Assembly (NCBI RefSeq): GCF_001439785.1
Contig: NZ_JYLI01000016.1
Location: 1-64,000 of the forward strand
Direction of reading: 5' to 3'
Length of the DNA: 64,000 nucleotides
Source of the DNA: Pseudomonas poae
GTDB lineage: Bacteria > Pseudomonadota > Gammaproteobacteria > Pseudomonadales > Pseudomonadaceae
Numbering within the stretch: the stretch's first letter is position 1; each line of letters opens with the position of its first letter. Of the stretch, positions 16,568 through 25,653 are shown piece by piece. The notes beneath the pieces were generated by a model that saw only the letters and a list, made by a program, of their open reading frames with translations, was not told where the DNA came from and made no database searches. A program made the position numbers and the translations under genes.

Positions 16568-16573
16568 TCTGGG

Positions 16574-16600
16574 TCTGAAAGTCTGGTAGAGACTTTCAGA
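16574..16600. repeat. Perfect 11-bp inverted repeat beside tRNA-Leu
   Basis: TCTGAAAGTCT and AGACTTTCAGA separated by 5 nt, only 11 bp from the CCA end of the tRNA gene. The position suggests an integrase or excisionase binding site, or part of the element's attachment site. Confidence 0.55.
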
Positions 16601-16610
16601 TACTGCTATA

Positions 16611-16695
16611 TGGTGCCCCGAGGGAGACTCGAACTCCCACTCCTTTCGAAAACGGATTTTGAATCCGCCGCGTCTACCAATTCCGCCATCAGGGC
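16611..16695 (-). tRNA. tRNA-Leu (anticodon CAA)
   Basis: An 85-nt tRNA read on the minus strand. The acceptor stem GCCCTGA pairs with TCGGGGC and is followed by ACCA. The D-arm contains AATTGGTAGACGC and the anticodon arm GGATT-CAA-AATCC. It has a long leucine-type variable arm and the T-arm GGGAGTTCGAGTCTCCC. The CCA is encoded. The 3' end faces the integrase, making this the integration site of the element to the left. Confidence 0.95.
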
Positions 16696-16708
16696 TCAAT
16701 GGCGGCGA

Positions 16709-16737
16709 AGTATAGAGACGAGATTACCGTTGGTCAA
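16709..16737 (-). promoter_or_regulatory. Sigma-70 promoter of tRNA-Leu
   Basis: On the minus strand TTGACC (16737-16732), a 17-nt spacer and TATACT (16714-16709), 14 nt before the first base of the tRNA. Confidence 0.8.
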
Positions 16738-16803
16738 TCACGTTTCATGGTCAATTTTGACTAATTCCGCTAGACTTCCCGGCCCTGCTAGACGAACCCC
16801 ATC

Positions 16804-17853
16804 ATGCGCGTTGCTGACTTTACTTTTGATCTCCCTGATTCGCTGATCGCTCGCCACCCGTTGGCCGAGCGTCGCGCCAGTCGACTGCTGACCCTGGACG
16901 GGGTGAGCGGTGCCCTCGCACACCGTCAATTCACTGATTTGCTTGAGCATTTGCGCCCAGGCGATTTGATGGTGTTCAACAATACCCGGGTAATTCCGGC
17001 GCGGCTTTTTGGTCAGAAAGCGTCCGGCGGCAAGCTGGAGATTCTGGTGGAGCGGGTGCTGGACAGCCACCGCGTGCTGGCCCATGTGCGTTCCAGCAAG
17101 TCGCCCAAACCGGGTTCGAGCATCCTGATCGACGGCGGTGGCGAAGCCGAGATGGTGGCGCGCCATGACGCGTTGTTCGAGCTCAAGTTTGCCGAAGAGG
17201 TGTTGCCGCTGCTGGAGCGCGTTGGCCATATGCCGTTGCCTCCTTATATAGACCGTCCCGACGATGAGGCGGACCGCGAGCGCTATCAGACGGTTTACTC
17301 CCAGCGCTTGGGCGCTGTGGCCGCACCTACTGCCGGGCTGCATTTCGATCAGCCGCTGCTTGATGCGATTGCCGCCAAGGGCGTCGAAAGCGCCTATGTG
17401 ACCCTGCACGTGGGGGCCGGCACGTTTCAGCCGGTGCGTGTGGATAACATCGAAGATCATCATATGCACAGCGAATGGCTGGAAGTCAGCCAGGACGTGG
17501 TGGATGCCGTGGCGGCGTGCAAGGCGCGCGGCGGGCGGGTGGTTGCCGTGGGCACCACCAGCGTGCGCTCCCTCGAAAGCGCCGCGCGCGATGGCGTGCT
17601 CAAGCCGTTCAGCGGTGACACCGATATCTTCATCTACCCAGGCCGCCCGTTCCATGTGGTCGATTGCCTGGTCACCAACTTCCATTTGCCGGAATCCACG
17701 CTGTTGATGCTGGTGTCGGCCTTTGCCGGTTACCCCGAAACCATGGCCGCCTACCAGGCCGCCATCGCCAACGAGTACCGCTTTTTCAGTTACGGTGATG
17801 CGATGTTTATCACCCGCAATCCGGCGCCACGCGGCCCAGAGGAACAATCATGA
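16804..17853 (+). CDS. queA: S-adenosylmethionine:tRNA ribosyltransferase-isomerase
   Basis: A 349-residue enzyme that transfers and isomerises the ribosyl group of S-adenosylmethionine onto 7-aminomethyl-7-deazaguanine at tRNA position 34, making epoxyqueuosine. Family marks are MRVADFTFDLPDSLIARHPL, VFNNTRVIPARLFG, GLHFDQPLL and TTSVRSLESA. Full length. The stop overlaps the tgt start (ATGA), forming the usual queA-tgt-yajC-secDF cluster. Confidence 0.97.
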   Translation: MRVADFTFDLPDSLIARHPLAERRASRLLTLDGVSGALAHRQFTDLLEHLRPGDLMVFNNTRVIPARLFGQKASGGKLEILVERVLDSHRVLAHVRSSKSPKPGSSILIDGGGEAEMVARHDALFELKFAEEVLPLLERVGHMPLPPYIDRPDDEADRERYQTVYSQRLGAVAAPTAGLHFDQPLLDAIAAKGVESAYVTLHVGAGTFQPVRVDNIEDHHMHSEWLEVSQDVVDAVAACKARGGRVVAVGTTSVRSLESAARDGVLKPFSGDTDIFIYPGRPFHVVDCLVTNFHLPESTLLMLVSAFAGYPETMAAYQAAIANEYRFFSYGDAMFITRNPAPRGPEEQS

Positions 17854-18974
17854 GTCGTATGTCGTTTGAACTGCTGGCCACCGACGGCAAGGCCCGTCGT
17901 GGTCGCCTGACCTTCCCGCGCGGCACCGTCGAGACCCCGGCGTTCATGCCGGTCGGCACCTACGGCACCGTCAAGGGCATGCTGCCGCGCGACATCGTCG
18001 CCACTGGCGCCGAGATCATCCTCGGCAACACCTTCCACCTGTGGCTGCGCCCGGGCACCGAAGTGATCAAGAAGCATGGCGACCTGCATGACTTCATGAA
18101 GTGGCAGGGCCCGATTCTCACGGATTCCGGTGGTTTCCAGGTGTTCAGCCTGGGTGCCATGCGCAAGATCAAGGAGGAGGGCGTGACCTTCGCCTCGCCG
18201 GTCGACGGCGCCAAGGTGTTCATGGGGCCGGAAGAATCGATGCAGGTGCAGCGCGACCTGGGCTCGGACATCGTGATGATTTTCGACGAGTGCACGCCGT
18301 ACCCGGCCGATGAGGACGTGGCGCGCATCTCCATGGAGCTGTCGCTGCGTTGGGCCCAGCGTTCGAAAAACGCCCATGGCGACAACACTGCGGCGCTGTT
18401 CGGCATCGTCCAGGGCGGCATGCACGAAAGCCTGCGCAAGCGCTCGCTCGAAGGCCTCGACAAGATCGGCTTCGACGGCCTGGCCATTGGCGGTCTGTCG
18501 GTGGGCGAGCCCAAGCACGAGATGATCAAGGTGCTGGATTATCTGCCGGGCCTGATGCCTGCTGAAAAACCTCGTTACCTTATGGGCGTTGGCAAACCGG
18601 AAGATCTCGTAGAGGGTGTGCGCCGCGGTGTGGACATGTTCGATTGCGTGATGCCAACCCGTAATGCCCGCAATGGGCATCTGTTCATCGATACAGGCGT
18701 GCTGAAGATCCGTAACGCGTTCCATCGCCATGATGAATCGCCGCTCGATCCCACCTGTGACTGCTACACCTGCCAGAACTTCTCCCGGGCTTATCTGCAT
18801 CATCTGGACAAGTGCGGGGAAATGCTGGGTAGCATGTTGAATACCATCCACAATTTGCGTCATTACCAAGTCCTGATGGCTGGTTTGCGCGAGGCTATTC
18901 AACAGGGTACATTGGCCGCCTTCGTCGATGCCTTCTATGCCAAGCGCGGGCTCCCTGTGCCGCCCTTGGACTGA
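17850..18974 (+). CDS. tgt: tRNA-guanine(34) transglycosylase
   Basis: A 374-residue enzyme that exchanges guanine 34 of tRNAs with GUN anticodons for preQ1, the step before QueA. The catalytic Asp lies in TDSGGFQVFSLG (D92). The zinc site is C303, C305, C308 and H334 (CDCYTC...TIHNL). The start at 17850 is coupled to queA; a second ATG at 17859 is also possible. Confidence 0.97.
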   Translation: MSRMSFELLATDGKARRGRLTFPRGTVETPAFMPVGTYGTVKGMLPRDIVATGAEIILGNTFHLWLRPGTEVIKKHGDLHDFMKWQGPILTDSGGFQVFSLGAMRKIKEEGVTFASPVDGAKVFMGPEESMQVQRDLGSDIVMIFDECTPYPADEDVARISMELSLRWAQRSKNAHGDNTAALFGIVQGGMHESLRKRSLEGLDKIGFDGLAIGGLSVGEPKHEMIKVLDYLPGLMPAEKPRYLMGVGKPEDLVEGVRRGVDMFDCVMPTRNARNGHLFIDTGVLKIRNAFHRHDESPLDPTCDCYTCQNFSRAYLHHLDKCGEMLGSMLNTIHNLRHYQVLMAGLREAIQQGTLAAFVDAFYAKRGLPVPPLD

Positions 18975-19018
18975 GTTTTCCCGACCCTAAGATTCACTAT
19001 TTGCAACTGGAGTGCTAA

Positions 19019-19357
19019 ATGAGCTTTTTTATCTCTAACGCCATGGCTGACGCCGCTGCGCCTGCCGCTGCCGGCCCTATGGGCGGTGGTTTCGAGTGGA
19101 TTTTCCTGGTCGGCTTCCTGGTCATCTTCTACCTGATGATCTGGCGTCCACAGGCCAAGCGCGCCAAAGAGCAGAAGAACCTGCTGGGCAGCCTGCAAAA
19201 GGGCGACGAAGTGGTGACCACTGGCGGTATCGCCGGCAAGATCACCAAGGTCGCCGATGCTTTCGTGGTACTGGAAGTCTCCGACACCGTGGAAATGAAG
19301 TTCCAGAAAGGCGCCATCGCTGCCACGCTGCCCAAAGGCACGCTCAAAGCGATCTAA
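19019..19357 (+). CDS. yajC: Preprotein translocase subunit YajC
   Basis: A 112-residue single-pass inner-membrane protein. An Ala/Gly-rich N-terminus leads into a membrane helix at about residues 25-42 (WIFLVGFLVIFYLMIWRPQ), and the conserved cytoplasmic part contains LQKGDEVVTTGGIAGKITKV. It associates with SecDF and helps export. It is preceded by CTGGAG and followed by secD. Confidence 0.95.
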   Translation: MSFFISNAMADAAAPAAAGPMGGGFEWIFLVGFLVIFYLMIWRPQAKRAKEQKNLLGSLQKGDEVVTTGGIAGKITKVADAFVVLEVSDTVEMKFQKGAIAATLPKGTLKAI

Positions 19358-19379
19358 GTAACAACCTTTACCAATCGAC

Positions 19380-19398
19380 GGGGCGCGCAAGGCGCCCC
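19380..19398 (+). repeat. GC-rich hairpin between yajC and secD
   Basis: GGGGCGC...GCGCCCC palindrome without a T-run, 22 bp before secD. It probably tunes mRNA stability or partial termination within the operon. Confidence 0.4.
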
Positions 19399-19419
19399 GC
19401 GTTATAAGCGGGCGGCGTG

Positions 19420-21291
19420 ATGCTGAACAAATACCCTCTGTGGAAATACGTACTGATCCTGGCGGTGCTGGCGATCGGTTTTATTTATTCCGCTCCCAAT
19501 CTTTATCCTGATGACCCGGCGATCCAGATCACGGGCGCCAGCACTTCGCTGCAGGTCAATCAGGCCGACCTGGAACGTGCGAGCAAAGCGCTCAATGACG
19601 CGGGTATCCAGGTCAAGGCGGCAACATTGGCTGCGGGTGCCAAGGGCGGCTTGCTGCGCCTGACCAAATCCGAAGACCAATTGCCGGCCAAGGACGTCGT
19701 GCGCAAGGCCATGGGTGACGACTACGTAGTCGCGCTGAACCTGGCACAGACCACGCCGCAATGGCTGCGCAGCATTGGCGCGCACCCGATGAAGCTGGGT
19801 CTGGACTTGTCCGGTGGTGTGCACTTCCTGCTGGAAGTCGACATGGACAAGGCCCTCGACGCACGCCTGAAAGTTTACGAAGGCGACGTGAAGAGCCTGC
19901 TGCGTAAAGAAAAGTTGCGTTATCGCAGCCTGCCGCAGCTCAACGGTGCCATCCAGTTGGGCTTCTCCGATGAAGCCTCCCGCGAACAGGCCCGTGCACT
20001 GATCCGCAAGAACTTCAATGATTTCGACATCGTGCCGGCCGACCTCAATGGTCAGGCGGTACTGCGTCTGGCGATGAGCCCGGCGAAGATCGCGGAAATC
20101 CGCGAATACTCGATCAAGCAGAACCTGACCACGGTGCGTAACCGTGTCAACGAGCTGGGCGTGGCCGAGCCGATCGTGCAGCGTCAGGGCGCCAACCGTA
20201 TCGTGGTTGAATTGCCGGGTGTGCAGGACACGGCTGAAGCCAAGCGTATCCTGGGTAAAACCGCCAACCTGGAGTTCCGTCTCGCGGCTGAGCCGGGTGC
20301 TACCCGCGCCACCTCCGAAGAGTTCGAGTTCCGCGAAGGCAATCGTCCGCCCGCTCTGATCGAGCGCGGCCTGATCATCACCGGTGACCAGGTCACCGAC
20401 GCCAAGGCCGGTTTCGACTCGCAGCACGGTACGCCTGAAGTGAACATCCGCCTGGATGGCCACGGCGGCGACCTGATGAACCGCGCCACGCGCAGTAACG
20501 TTGGTCGCAGCATGGCGGTGATCTTCATCGAGCAGCGCCCGGTGACCACCTACACCAAGCAGATGGTCAATGGCGTCGAGAAAGACGTGCCGGTGCAGAC
20601 CTTCAAGGAAGAGAAGAAGATCATCAGCCTGGCGACCATCCAGTCGCCGCTGGGTGCTCAATTCCGGATTACCGGCCTGAACGGTCAGGGCGAGTCCTCT
20701 GAGCTGGCGCTTTTGTTGCGTGCCGGTGGCCTGGCCGCGCCGATGTACTTCGCTGAAGAGCGCACCATTGGTCCGAGCCTGGGTGCCGACAACATCACCA
20801 AGGGTGTCGATGCGGCCTTGTGGGGCATGCTGTTCGTGTCGCTGTTCATCATCGCCATCTACCGCTTCTTCGGCGTGATCGCCACCGTGGCCCTGGCGGG
20901 CAACATGGTGATGCTGCTGGCCCTGATGTCGCTGCTGGGTGCAACGCTGACCCTGCCGGGTATTGCCGGTATCGTACTCACCATGGGTATGGCGGTGGAT
21001 GCCAACGTGCTGATCTTCTCGCGGATTCGTGAGGAGATCGCCGCCGGCATGACCGTGCAGCGTGCAATCAACGAAGGCTTCGGCCGGGCATTTACCGCGA
21101 TTCTCGACTCCAACCTGACCACTCTGCTGGTCGGCGGGATTCTCTTTGCCATGGGCACCGGCCCCGTCAAAGGTTTTGCGGTGACCATGTCCCTGGGTAT
21201 CTTTACCTCGATGTTCACGGCCATCATGGTGACCCGCGCAATGGTCAACCTGATCTTTGGCGGACGTGACTTCAAGAAGCTGTGGATTTAA
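19420..21291 (+). CDS. secD: Protein translocase subunit SecD
   Basis: A 623-residue inner-membrane protein that with SecF uses the proton gradient to drive late steps of Sec export. It has an N-terminal membrane helix (KYVLILAVLAIGFIYSAPNL), a large periplasmic region, and a C-terminal six-helix RND-like domain from about 460. The DLSGGVHFLLEVDMD motif and the TM4 stretch GMAVDANVLIFSRIREE are clear. A GTG immediately precedes the chosen ATG. Nine bases separate it from secF. Confidence 0.97.
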   Translation: MLNKYPLWKYVLILAVLAIGFIYSAPNLYPDDPAIQITGASTSLQVNQADLERASKALNDAGIQVKAATLAAGAKGGLLRLTKSEDQLPAKDVVRKAMGDDYVVALNLAQTTPQWLRSIGAHPMKLGLDLSGGVHFLLEVDMDKALDARLKVYEGDVKSLLRKEKLRYRSLPQLNGAIQLGFSDEASREQARALIRKNFNDFDIVPADLNGQAVLRLAMSPAKIAEIREYSIKQNLTTVRNRVNELGVAEPIVQRQGANRIVVELPGVQDTAEAKRILGKTANLEFRLAAEPGATRATSEEFEFREGNRPPALIERGLIITGDQVTDAKAGFDSQHGTPEVNIRLDGHGGDLMNRATRSNVGRSMAVIFIEQRPVTTYTKQMVNGVEKDVPVQTFKEEKKIISLATIQSPLGAQFRITGLNGQGESSELALLLRAGGLAAPMYFAEERTIGPSLGADNITKGVDAALWGMLFVSLFIIAIYRFFGVIATVALAGNMVMLLALMSLLGATLTLPGIAGIVLTMGMAVDANVLIFSRIREEIAAGMTVQRAINEGFGRAFTAILDSNLTTLLVGGILFAMGTGPVKGFAVTMSLGIFTSMFTAIMVTRAMVNLIFGGRDFKKLWI

Positions 21292-21300
21292 GGGGCTGCC

Positions 21301-22215
21301 ATGTTACGTACAATCAACTTCATGGGCGTTCGCAACGTTGCGTTCGGCGTCACCGTGCTCCTTACCGTTCTGGCGTTGTTCAGCCTGTTCCATAAGGGTC
21401 TGAACTACGGTCTGGACTTCACCGGCGGTACGCTCATCGAGCTGACCTACGAGAAGCCCGCCGACGTCACCCTGGTGCGCAATGAGCTGGTCAAGGCCGG
21501 CTATCACGAAGCAATCGTGCAGAGCTTTGGTGCAACCACGGACCTGCTCGTGCGTATGCCGGGTGAAGACCCGCAACTGGGTCACCAGGTGGCCGAGGCC
21601 TTGCAGAAGGTCGGTGGCGACAACCCGGCGTCGGTCAAGCGCGTCGAGTTCGTGGGGCCGCAAGTGGGTGAAGAGCTGCGCGACCAGGGCGGCCTCGGCA
21701 TGCTGATGGCGCTGGCCGGCATCATGGTCTACCTGGCTTTTCGCTTTCAGTGGAAGTTCGGTGTCGGCGCCATTGTGTCGCTGATCCACGACGTGATCGT
21801 CACCGTGGGTATCCTGGCGTATTTCCAGATTACCTTCGACCTGACCGTGCTGGCTGCGGTGCTGGCGATCATTGGTTACTCGCTCAACGACACTATCGTG
21901 GTATTCGACCGGGTTCGTGAGAACTTCCGCGTACTGCGCAAGGCGTCGTTGATCGAAAACATCAACATCTCCACCACCCAGACACTGCTGCGCACCATGG
22001 CGACGTCGATCTCCACCTTGCTGGCGATTGCCGCGTTGATGATCTTCGGCGGCGACAACCTGTGGGGCTTCTCCCTGGCGTTGTTCATCGGCGTTCTGGC
22101 GGGTACCTACTCGTCGATCTACATCGCCAACGTGGTGCTGATCTGGCTGAACCTCAATAGCGAAGACTTGATCCCTCCGGCCAGCACTGGCAAGGAGGTC
22201 GACGACCGCCCTTGA
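21301..22215 (+). CDS. secF: Protein translocase subunit SecF
   Basis: A 304-residue partner of SecD with six membrane helices. Family marks are GLNYGLDFTGGTLIEL near the N-terminus, GYSLNDTIVVFDRVRENFR, and TLLRTMATSISTLLA. It lies in the operon directly after secD and is followed by a strong terminator. Confidence 0.97.
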   Translation: MLRTINFMGVRNVAFGVTVLLTVLALFSLFHKGLNYGLDFTGGTLIELTYEKPADVTLVRNELVKAGYHEAIVQSFGATTDLLVRMPGEDPQLGHQVAEALQKVGGDNPASVKRVEFVGPQVGEELRDQGGLGMLMALAGIMVYLAFRFQWKFGVGAIVSLIHDVIVTVGILAYFQITFDLTVLAAVLAIIGYSLNDTIVVFDRVRENFRVLRKASLIENINISTTQTLLRTMATSISTLLAIAALMIFGGDNLWGFSLALFIGVLAGTYSSIYIANVVLIWLNLNSEDLIPPASTGKEVDDRP

Positions 22216-22245
22216 TAGGCGTTTGTTGACACGCTGTTACAAAAG

Positions 22246-22278
22246 AGGCACGAGAATTGAACTCGTGCCTTTTTTTTT
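22246..22278 (+). terminator. Terminator of the queA-secF operon
   Basis: AGGCACGAG-N7-CTCGTGCCT stem of nine pairs followed by eight further Ts. Confidence 0.9.
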
Positions 22279-22339
22279 GCTCCAAGGCTGGGTATAGCGC
22301 GGATCTTTCGGTCCGCTTGTGATGGTCAGGAGGTTCAAC

Positions 22340-22882
22340 GTGAACAAGTCGTTGCTGGTTGGTGCGGTATTGGGTGCTGTCGGTGTGACTGCCGGGGGCG
22401 CTGTTGCCACCTACAGCCTGGTTAAAAGCGGCCCTGAGTATGCGCAAGTGCTGGCGGCACAGCCGGTAAAAACCCAGATTAAAACTCCGCGTGAGGTCTG
22501 CAAGGACGTCGCAGTGACTCGGCAGAAGCCGGTGCAGGATCAGCATCAGATTGTCGGCACCGTGGTCGGTGCGCTGGCCGGTGGCCTATTGGGCAACCAG
22601 GTCGGTGGCGGTAACGGCAAGAAGCTGGCCACCGTGGCCGGTGCGGTCGGTGGCGGTTACGCCGGTAACAAGGTTCAGGAAGGCATGCAGAACCGCGATA
22701 CCTACACCACCACCCAGACCCGCTGTAATACCGTCAACGACATCAGCGACAAGGTTGTCGGCTATGACGTGCGTTACACCCTGGATGGCAAGGAAGGCAC
22801 CGTGCGCATGGACCGCGATCCAGGCGGCCAGATTCCAGTGGATAAAGAAGGTCGTTTGATCCTTGGCCAGAACCAGCAATAA
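22340..22882 (+). CDS. Glycine-zipper 2TM domain envelope protein
   Basis: A 180-residue protein. GTG 22340 is the best start: CAGGAGG lies 6 nt upstream and the product begins NKSLLVGAVLGAVGVTAGG, a membrane anchor or signal-like helix. A central glycine-zipper follows (VGALAGGLLGNQVGG), then NGKKLATVAGAVGGGYAGN, as in SlyB/Rick_17kDa-type proteins. The C-terminal part (YDVRYTLDGKEGTVRMDRDPG) is a small beta domain typical of the Pseudomonas family. The role is presumed to be in envelope integrity. Confidence 0.85.
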   Translation: MNKSLLVGAVLGAVGVTAGGAVATYSLVKSGPEYAQVLAAQPVKTQIKTPREVCKDVAVTRQKPVQDQHQIVGTVVGALAGGLLGNQVGGGNGKKLATVAGAVGGGYAGNKVQEGMQNRDTYTTTQTRCNTVNDISDKVVGYDVRYTLDGKEGTVRMDRDPGGQIPVDKEGRLILGQNQQ

Positions 22883-22913
22883 TTCAGAGATTCAAAGGTT
22901 TGTGCAGTAAATA

Positions 22914-23003
22914 TGTGGGAGGGAGCTTGCTCCCGATGGTGGTAGGTCAGTCAATACATTAGGTGACTGACAAACAGCTATCGGGAGCAAGCCCCCTCCC
23001 ACA
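22914..23003. repeat. REPIN: inverted pair of Pseudomonas REP sequences
   Basis: TGTGGGAGGGAGCTTGCTCC and, inverted, GGAGCAAGCCCCCTCCCACA flank about 50 bp. This is the common fluorescens-group REP doublet. Confidence 0.85.
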
Positions 23004-23054
23004 GTTGATTTCTGGTGTTGCTGGCATGTGTGTTCATGCCAAATTCCAGGCATG

Positions 23055-23082
23055 AAAAAAGCACCCCTTGGGGTGCTTTTTT
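23055..23082. terminator. Bidirectional terminator
   Basis: AAAAAAGCACCCC-TT-GGGGTGCTTTTTT between two convergent genes (22882 and suhB end 23095). Confidence 0.9.
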
Positions 23083-23094
23083 GTGCCTGCTTGC

Positions 23095-23910
23095 TTAGCG
23101 CTTCAGCGAGGCCGGCAGGTGCGGCTGGATTGCTGTCAGCACGGCCTTGAAGCACTTGGTGTTGCCCGCAACCACGTGGCCTTTTTCAAGGAAGTCGTGA
23201 CCGCCGGTGAAGTCGCTCACCAGGCCGCCCGCTTCCTGGATCAGCAGGGCGCCTGCAGCCATGTCCCACTCGGACAGGCCCGACTCCCAGAACGCATCGA
23301 AACGACCGGCGGCCACGTACGCCAGGTCCAGGCTCGCAGCGCCGGCGCGACGGATGCCGGCGGTCTGGCCGACCAGGGCGCGGAACATGCCCAGGTAGTT
23401 TTCCAGGTTATCCATCTGGTCGTCACGGAATGGGAAGCCGGTGCCCAGCAGGGCGCCGTCCAGGCTGGTGCGGCCGCTGACGCGCAGGCGGCGACCATTG
23501 AGCTGCGCGCCACGGCCACGGCTGGCGGTGAATTCTTCCTGGCGAACCGGATCAAGTACGACAGCGTGCTCCAGGCGGCCACGGTATTTGCAGGCAATGC
23601 TCACGGCAAAGTGCGGGATGCCGCGCAGGAAGTTGGTGGTGCCATCCAGTGGGTCGATGATCCACAGGTAGTCTTCGCCTTCGCCGCTGCCTTTATGCAG
23701 GCCGGTTTCTTCGCCGAGAATGCCGTGGGTCGGGTAGGCCTTGCGCAGGGCGTCGATGATTTTCTGTTCGGCGGCGCGATCCACCTCGGATACGTAATCC
23801 TTGGCGTCTTTTTCGTCGACCTTGATGGTATCCAGGCGCTCGATGGAGCGGAAGATCAATTCACTGGCGCTGCGGGCGGCGCGCAGCGCGATATTCAGCA
23901 TGGGCTGCAT
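23095..23910 (-). CDS. suhB: Inositol-1-monophosphatase family protein SuhB
   Basis: A 271-residue Mg-dependent phosphatase fold. Motifs are GEETG (metal 1), DPLDGTTNFLRG, and the late SEWDMAAGALLIQEAGG. In gamma-proteobacteria SuhB also acts in rRNA antitermination and, in pseudomonads, in virulence regulation (family knowledge). It is divergent from trmJ with 145 bp between them. Confidence 0.95.
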   Translation of the reverse strand: MQPMLNIALRAARSASELIFRSIERLDTIKVDEKDAKDYVSEVDRAAEQKIIDALRKAYPTHGILGEETGLHKGSGEGEDYLWIIDPLDGTTNFLRGIPHFAVSIACKYRGRLEHAVVLDPVRQEEFTASRGRGAQLNGRRLRVSGRTSLDGALLGTGFPFRDDQMDNLENYLGMFRALVGQTAGIRRAGAASLDLAYVAAGRFDAFWESGLSEWDMAAGALLIQEAGGLVSDFTGGHDFLEKGHVVAGNTKCFKAVLTAIQPHLPASLKR

Positions 23911-24055
23911 GGATAGGTCACCTAAGGTTGTTAAAGAAAGCCGGGCAGTTTAGCAGAAACTTTCTTCAGGTGAAGAGCGGCGTTAGCTTTCGTGGCATAA
24001 CCTTAGGCTGTTCTGTAAGATTTGCTCCCCTTTCCCGTGTCCGAGAGCGCCTCCC

Positions 24056-24826
24056 TTGCTGCAAAACATTCGTGTCGTCCTCGTCAATACCAGTCACCCC
24101 GGCAATATCGGCGGAGTGGCGCGAGCCATGAAAAACATGGGGCTGACGCGCCTGGTGCTGGTCGAACCGCGGGTGTTCCCGCACCACGAGGCCGATGCTC
24201 GTGCGTCCGGTGCCAACGACCTGCTCGCGACCGCCCAGGTCGTCGCCACCCTGGAAGATGCGCTGGTGGGCTGCAATCTCGTGCTCGGCACCAGCGCTCG
24301 TGACCGGCGCATCCCCTGGCCGCTGCTGGACCCGCGTGAGTGCGGCACCAAGGTGATCGAAGAGGCCGCCGGCGGTGCTGAAATCGCCCTGGTGTTCGGC
24401 CGTGAAGACTCCGGCCTCACCAATGAAGAACTGCAGCGATGTCATTACCATGTGCACATTCCATCCGACCCGGAGTTCAGCTCGCTGAACCTCGGGGCGG
24501 CGGTGCAGGTGTTGAGCTACGAGGTGCGCATGGCCTGGCTGGCGGCGGCAGGTCAGCCGAGCAAGGTCGAGAAGGATGAAGTGGCGTCGACCAAAAGTGG
24601 CGAGTTGGCCACCATGGACGAGTTGGAGCGTTTCTATGAGCACCTGGAGCAAACCCTGGTAGCGATCGAGTTTCTCGATCCGGAAAAGCCGCGCCATCTA
24701 ATGGCGCGCTTGCGTCGCCTGTATGGGCGCAGTTCGGTGAGTCGAGCGGAAATGAACATATTGCGTGGCATCCTCACGGAAACCCAGAAAGCGGGCCGTG
24801 GCGAGCTGCTTAAGCGGAAGGATTGA
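24056..24826 (+). CDS. trmJ: tRNA (cytidine/uridine-2'-O-)-methyltransferase TrmJ
   Basis: A 256-residue SPOUT methyltransferase that 2'-O-methylates position 32 of several tRNAs. The knot-forming motifs are present: VLVNTSHPGNIGGVARAMKN, LVFGREDSGLTNEEL and SSLNLGAAVQVLSYE. The start codon is TTG (LQNIRVVLVNTSHPG); no upstream ATG is in frame. The gene overlaps the region just before cysE. Confidence 0.93.
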   Translation: MLQNIRVVLVNTSHPGNIGGVARAMKNMGLTRLVLVEPRVFPHHEADARASGANDLLATAQVVATLEDALVGCNLVLGTSARDRRIPWPLLDPRECGTKVIEEAAGGAEIALVFGREDSGLTNEELQRCHYHVHIPSDPEFSSLNLGAAVQVLSYEVRMAWLAAAGQPSKVEKDEVASTKSGELATMDELERFYEHLEQTLVAIEFLDPEKPRHLMARLRRLYGRSSVSRAEMNILRGILTETQKAGRGELLKRKD

Positions 24827-24828
24827 CA

Positions 24829-25614
24829 ATGTTCGAGCGTTTGCGAGAAGACATCCAAAGCGTTTTCCACCGCGACCCGGCGGCGCGCAATGCCTTTGAA
24901 GTGCTGACCTGCTACCCGGGCATGCATGCGATCTGGATCCACCGCCTGTCCGGCTTCTTTTGGGGCATGGGCTGGAAGTGGGTGGCGCGGCTGGTGTCGA
25001 ACTTCGGCCGTTGGCTGACCGGGATCGAGATTCACCCGGGCGCCAAGGTCGGGCGTCGTTTTTTCATCGACCACGGCATGGGCATTGTGATCGGCGAAAC
25101 CGCTGAAATCGGCGACGATGTGACGCTGTATCAGGGCGTGACGCTGGGCGGCACCAGCTGGAATAAAGGCAAGCGCCACCCGACTTTGGAAAATGGCGTG
25201 GTGGTGGGGGCGGGCGCCAAGGTGCTCGGTCCGTTCACGGTGGGTGCAGGCGCCAAAGTGGGTTCCAATGCCGTGGTGACCAAGGCGGTGCCGGCTGGCG
25301 CAACGGTGGTGGGTATTCCCGGTCGTATCATCGTCAAGCCGGAAGTCGGCGACGAGCAGGAAGCCAAGCGCAAGGCCATGGCCGAGAAGATTGGTTTCGA
25401 TGCCTATGGCGTCAGTGAAGACATGCCCGACCCGGTGGCGCGCGCCATCGGCCAATTGCTTGATCATCTGCAGGCGGTGGATGGCAAGCTGGAGGGCATG
25501 TGCGGTGCGCTGAAGGAGTTGGGCAGCCCGTACTGCGCCAAAGATCTGCCTGAGCTGCGCGAAGAAGATTTTGCTGAAATCAAGGACGAAGCCGCTACCA
25601 CCAAGGCAGGCTGA
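24829..25614 (+). CDS. cysE: Serine O-acetyltransferase
   Basis: A 261-residue left-handed beta-helix acetyltransferase that makes O-acetylserine for cysteine synthesis. Hexapeptide repeats run from about residue 65 (IEIHPGAKVGRRFFIDHGMG) to GIPGRIIVKP. The catalytic His lies in DHGMG. The short N-terminal domain, compared with E. coli CysE, is usual for the pseudomonad Isc-linked form. The supply of cysteine to IscS makes its place before isc meaningful. The ATG at 24829 lies 2 bp after the trmJ stop. Confidence 0.94.
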   Translation: MFERLREDIQSVFHRDPAARNAFEVLTCYPGMHAIWIHRLSGFFWGMGWKWVARLVSNFGRWLTGIEIHPGAKVGRRFFIDHGMGIVIGETAEIGDDVTLYQGVTLGGTSWNKGKRHPTLENGVVVGAGAKVLGPFTVGAGAKVGSNAVVTKAVPAGATVVGIPGRIIVKPEVGDEQEAKRKAMAEKIGFDAYGVSEDMPDPVARAIGQLLDHLQAVDGKLEGMCGALKELGSPYCAKDLPELREEDFAEIKDEAATTKAG

Positions 25615-25625
25615 GCGCGGTCCCT

Positions 25626-25653
25626 TGTGGGAGCTGGCAAGCCAGCTCCCACA
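25626..25653. repeat. REP-like hairpin after cysE
   Basis: TGTGGGAGCTGGC and its inverted copy GCCAGCTCCCACA form a 13-bp palindrome, a fluorescens-group REP variant that may also stop transcription. Confidence 0.75.

Noticed and set aside
19402..20661. Minus-strand frame of about 420 codons opposite secD
   Set aside because: Shadow with shadow-type composition. Similar frames opposite tgt, queA, rlmN, guaB and leuA were rejected for the same reason.
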